From DATCSE01 sp036568605 (lineage in GTDB: Bacteria; Pseudomonadota; Gammaproteobacteria; Burkholderiales; Burkholderiaceae_C): DNA of 22,070 nt. This document shows, piece after piece, positions 21,794 through 22,070 of this stretch (position 1 is the first letter of the stretch; every line of letters begins with the position of its first letter). The stretch lies in NCBI GenBank assembly GCA_036568605.1, contig DATCSE010000397.1, forward strand, positions 1 to 22,070, read 5' to 3'. The notes below the pieces were generated by a model. The model saw nothing but the letters and a program-made list of their open reading frames with translations, was not told the origin of the DNA and did no database searches. A program made the position numbers and the translations under genes.

Positions 21794-21811
21794 ATCACAG
21801 TTTTGTGACAG
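21794..21811 (-). promoter_or_regulatory. PHO-box-like site upstream of the phytase-like gene
   Basis: On the minus strand the sequence is CTGTCAC-AAAA-CTGTGAT: two seven-base direct repeats separated by four A/T bases, matching the PhoB consensus CTGTCAT-4-CTGTCAT except for one core base (G for C) and a tolerated T/C position. The same DNA also reads as a dyad, TCACA-N4-TGTGA, so another regulator is possible. It is 61 bases before the ATG. Confidence 0.55.
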
Positions 21812-21933
21812 CGCCCCCTGCATCTCGGGGCCCGCGATCTGCCCCTGTATGATGCGGCGCCTCACGGGCCTCACGAGGGCTTGGAGCGCCCGCGGATCGG
21901 CGACCCGCAGCGCGGGCGACAACAGGAGATGAG

Positions 21934-22070
21934 TTGAGCAACATCGACGGTAATCTGCTGAACCAATTGCGCATCGAAGGCACGCACCGCGAGCCTGAGC
22001 ACAGCGGGCCGCCGCACTGGCTGTGGTGGCTGCTCGCCGCCGTGATCGTGCTGGCGCTGATCGGCGGGGG
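21934..22070 (+). CDS. Probable RND/MacA-type efflux periplasmic adaptor, N-terminus only
   Basis: About 45 codons are visible before the right edge: a short cytoplasmic segment (LSNIDGNLLNQLRIEGTHREPEHSG, split here as 'SNIDGNLLNQLRI' and 'THREPEHSGPPHW') and then a single membrane anchor 'WLWWLLAAVIVLALIGGG'. This layout is that of membrane fusion proteins of RND or MacAB exporters, several of which begin with 'LLNQLRI'. It starts with TTG at 21934 with GGAG at 21925-21928; the ATG at 21929 is out of frame and stops at once. The family call rests on a short N-terminus and is tentative; that a gene starts here is more certain. Confidence 0.6.
   Translation, partial: MSNIDGNLLNQLRIEGTHREPEHSGPPHWLWWLLAAVIVLALIGG

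Overview
The window is about 22 kb of GC-rich DNA with dense, mostly leaderless-looking gene clusters. The gene families (a Bug/TctC-type receptor beside an amidase and a LysR regulator, two NlpA/MetQ receptors, and abundant dispersed palindromic repeats) suggest a betaproteobacterium of the order Burkholderiales. This is inferred from gene content and composition, not from a marker gene.

Layout. (1) 1-2649: the start of a LysR regulator (minus), diverging from an amidase and a tripartite-tricarboxylate-type (Bug) periplasmic receptor (plus). (2) 2692-3150: a lone SRPBCC/AHSA1-like protein (minus). (3) 3297-7858, all minus: a family 2A encapsulin locus. In transcription order it holds a rhodanese, a serine O-acetyltransferase (CysE/EpsC-like), a compound palindromic repeat, a small XRE regulator, the encapsulin shell protein (SrpI type) and a SufS-like cysteine desulfurase with a roughly 185-residue low-complexity N-terminal extension typical of the encapsulated cargo. 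(4) 7943-12150, minus: a MetN-MetI-MetQ-MetQ type ABC importer and a TauD-family dioxygenase. (5) 12249-12546: an array of dispersed palindromic repeats. (6) 12561-16278, minus: an SsuA-SsuC-SsuC-SsuB sulfonate-type ABC importer whose two permease genes carry repeat-derived sequence in frame at their 5' ends. (7) 16469-18680, plus: a small secreted protein, an M14-type zinc carboxypeptidase and an alpha/beta hydrolase. (8) 18713-21732, minus: a secreted protein of unknown function, a membrane-anchored protein with an STN-like stretch, and a secreted phytase-like (esterase-like) protein with a PHO-box-like site upstream. (9) 21934-end, plus: the N-terminus of a probable efflux adaptor protein.

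How it fits together. From 16278 down to 3297 every gene is on the minus strand, and every gene there except the small XRE regulator has a recognisable role in sulfur metabolism: uptake of sulfonates (Ssu) and of methionine-like or other organosulfur compounds (Met-type), release of sulfite from taurine-like sulfonates (TauD), O-acetylserine synthesis for cysteine formation (CysE), sulfane-sulfur handling (rhodanese), and finally an encapsulated cysteine desulfurase. Published work on family 2A encapsulins describes sulfur-starvation-linked shells that store elemental sulfur. The window is best read as a supply-to-storage sulfur island. The sulfonate monooxygenase SsuD/SsuE, cysteine synthase and sulfite reductase are not present and must be elsewhere.

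The most interesting points are the encapsulin locus and its embedded XRE regulator, a 14-bp motif shared by the promoters of two sulfur operons, and in-frame capture of extragenic repeats by both permease genes.
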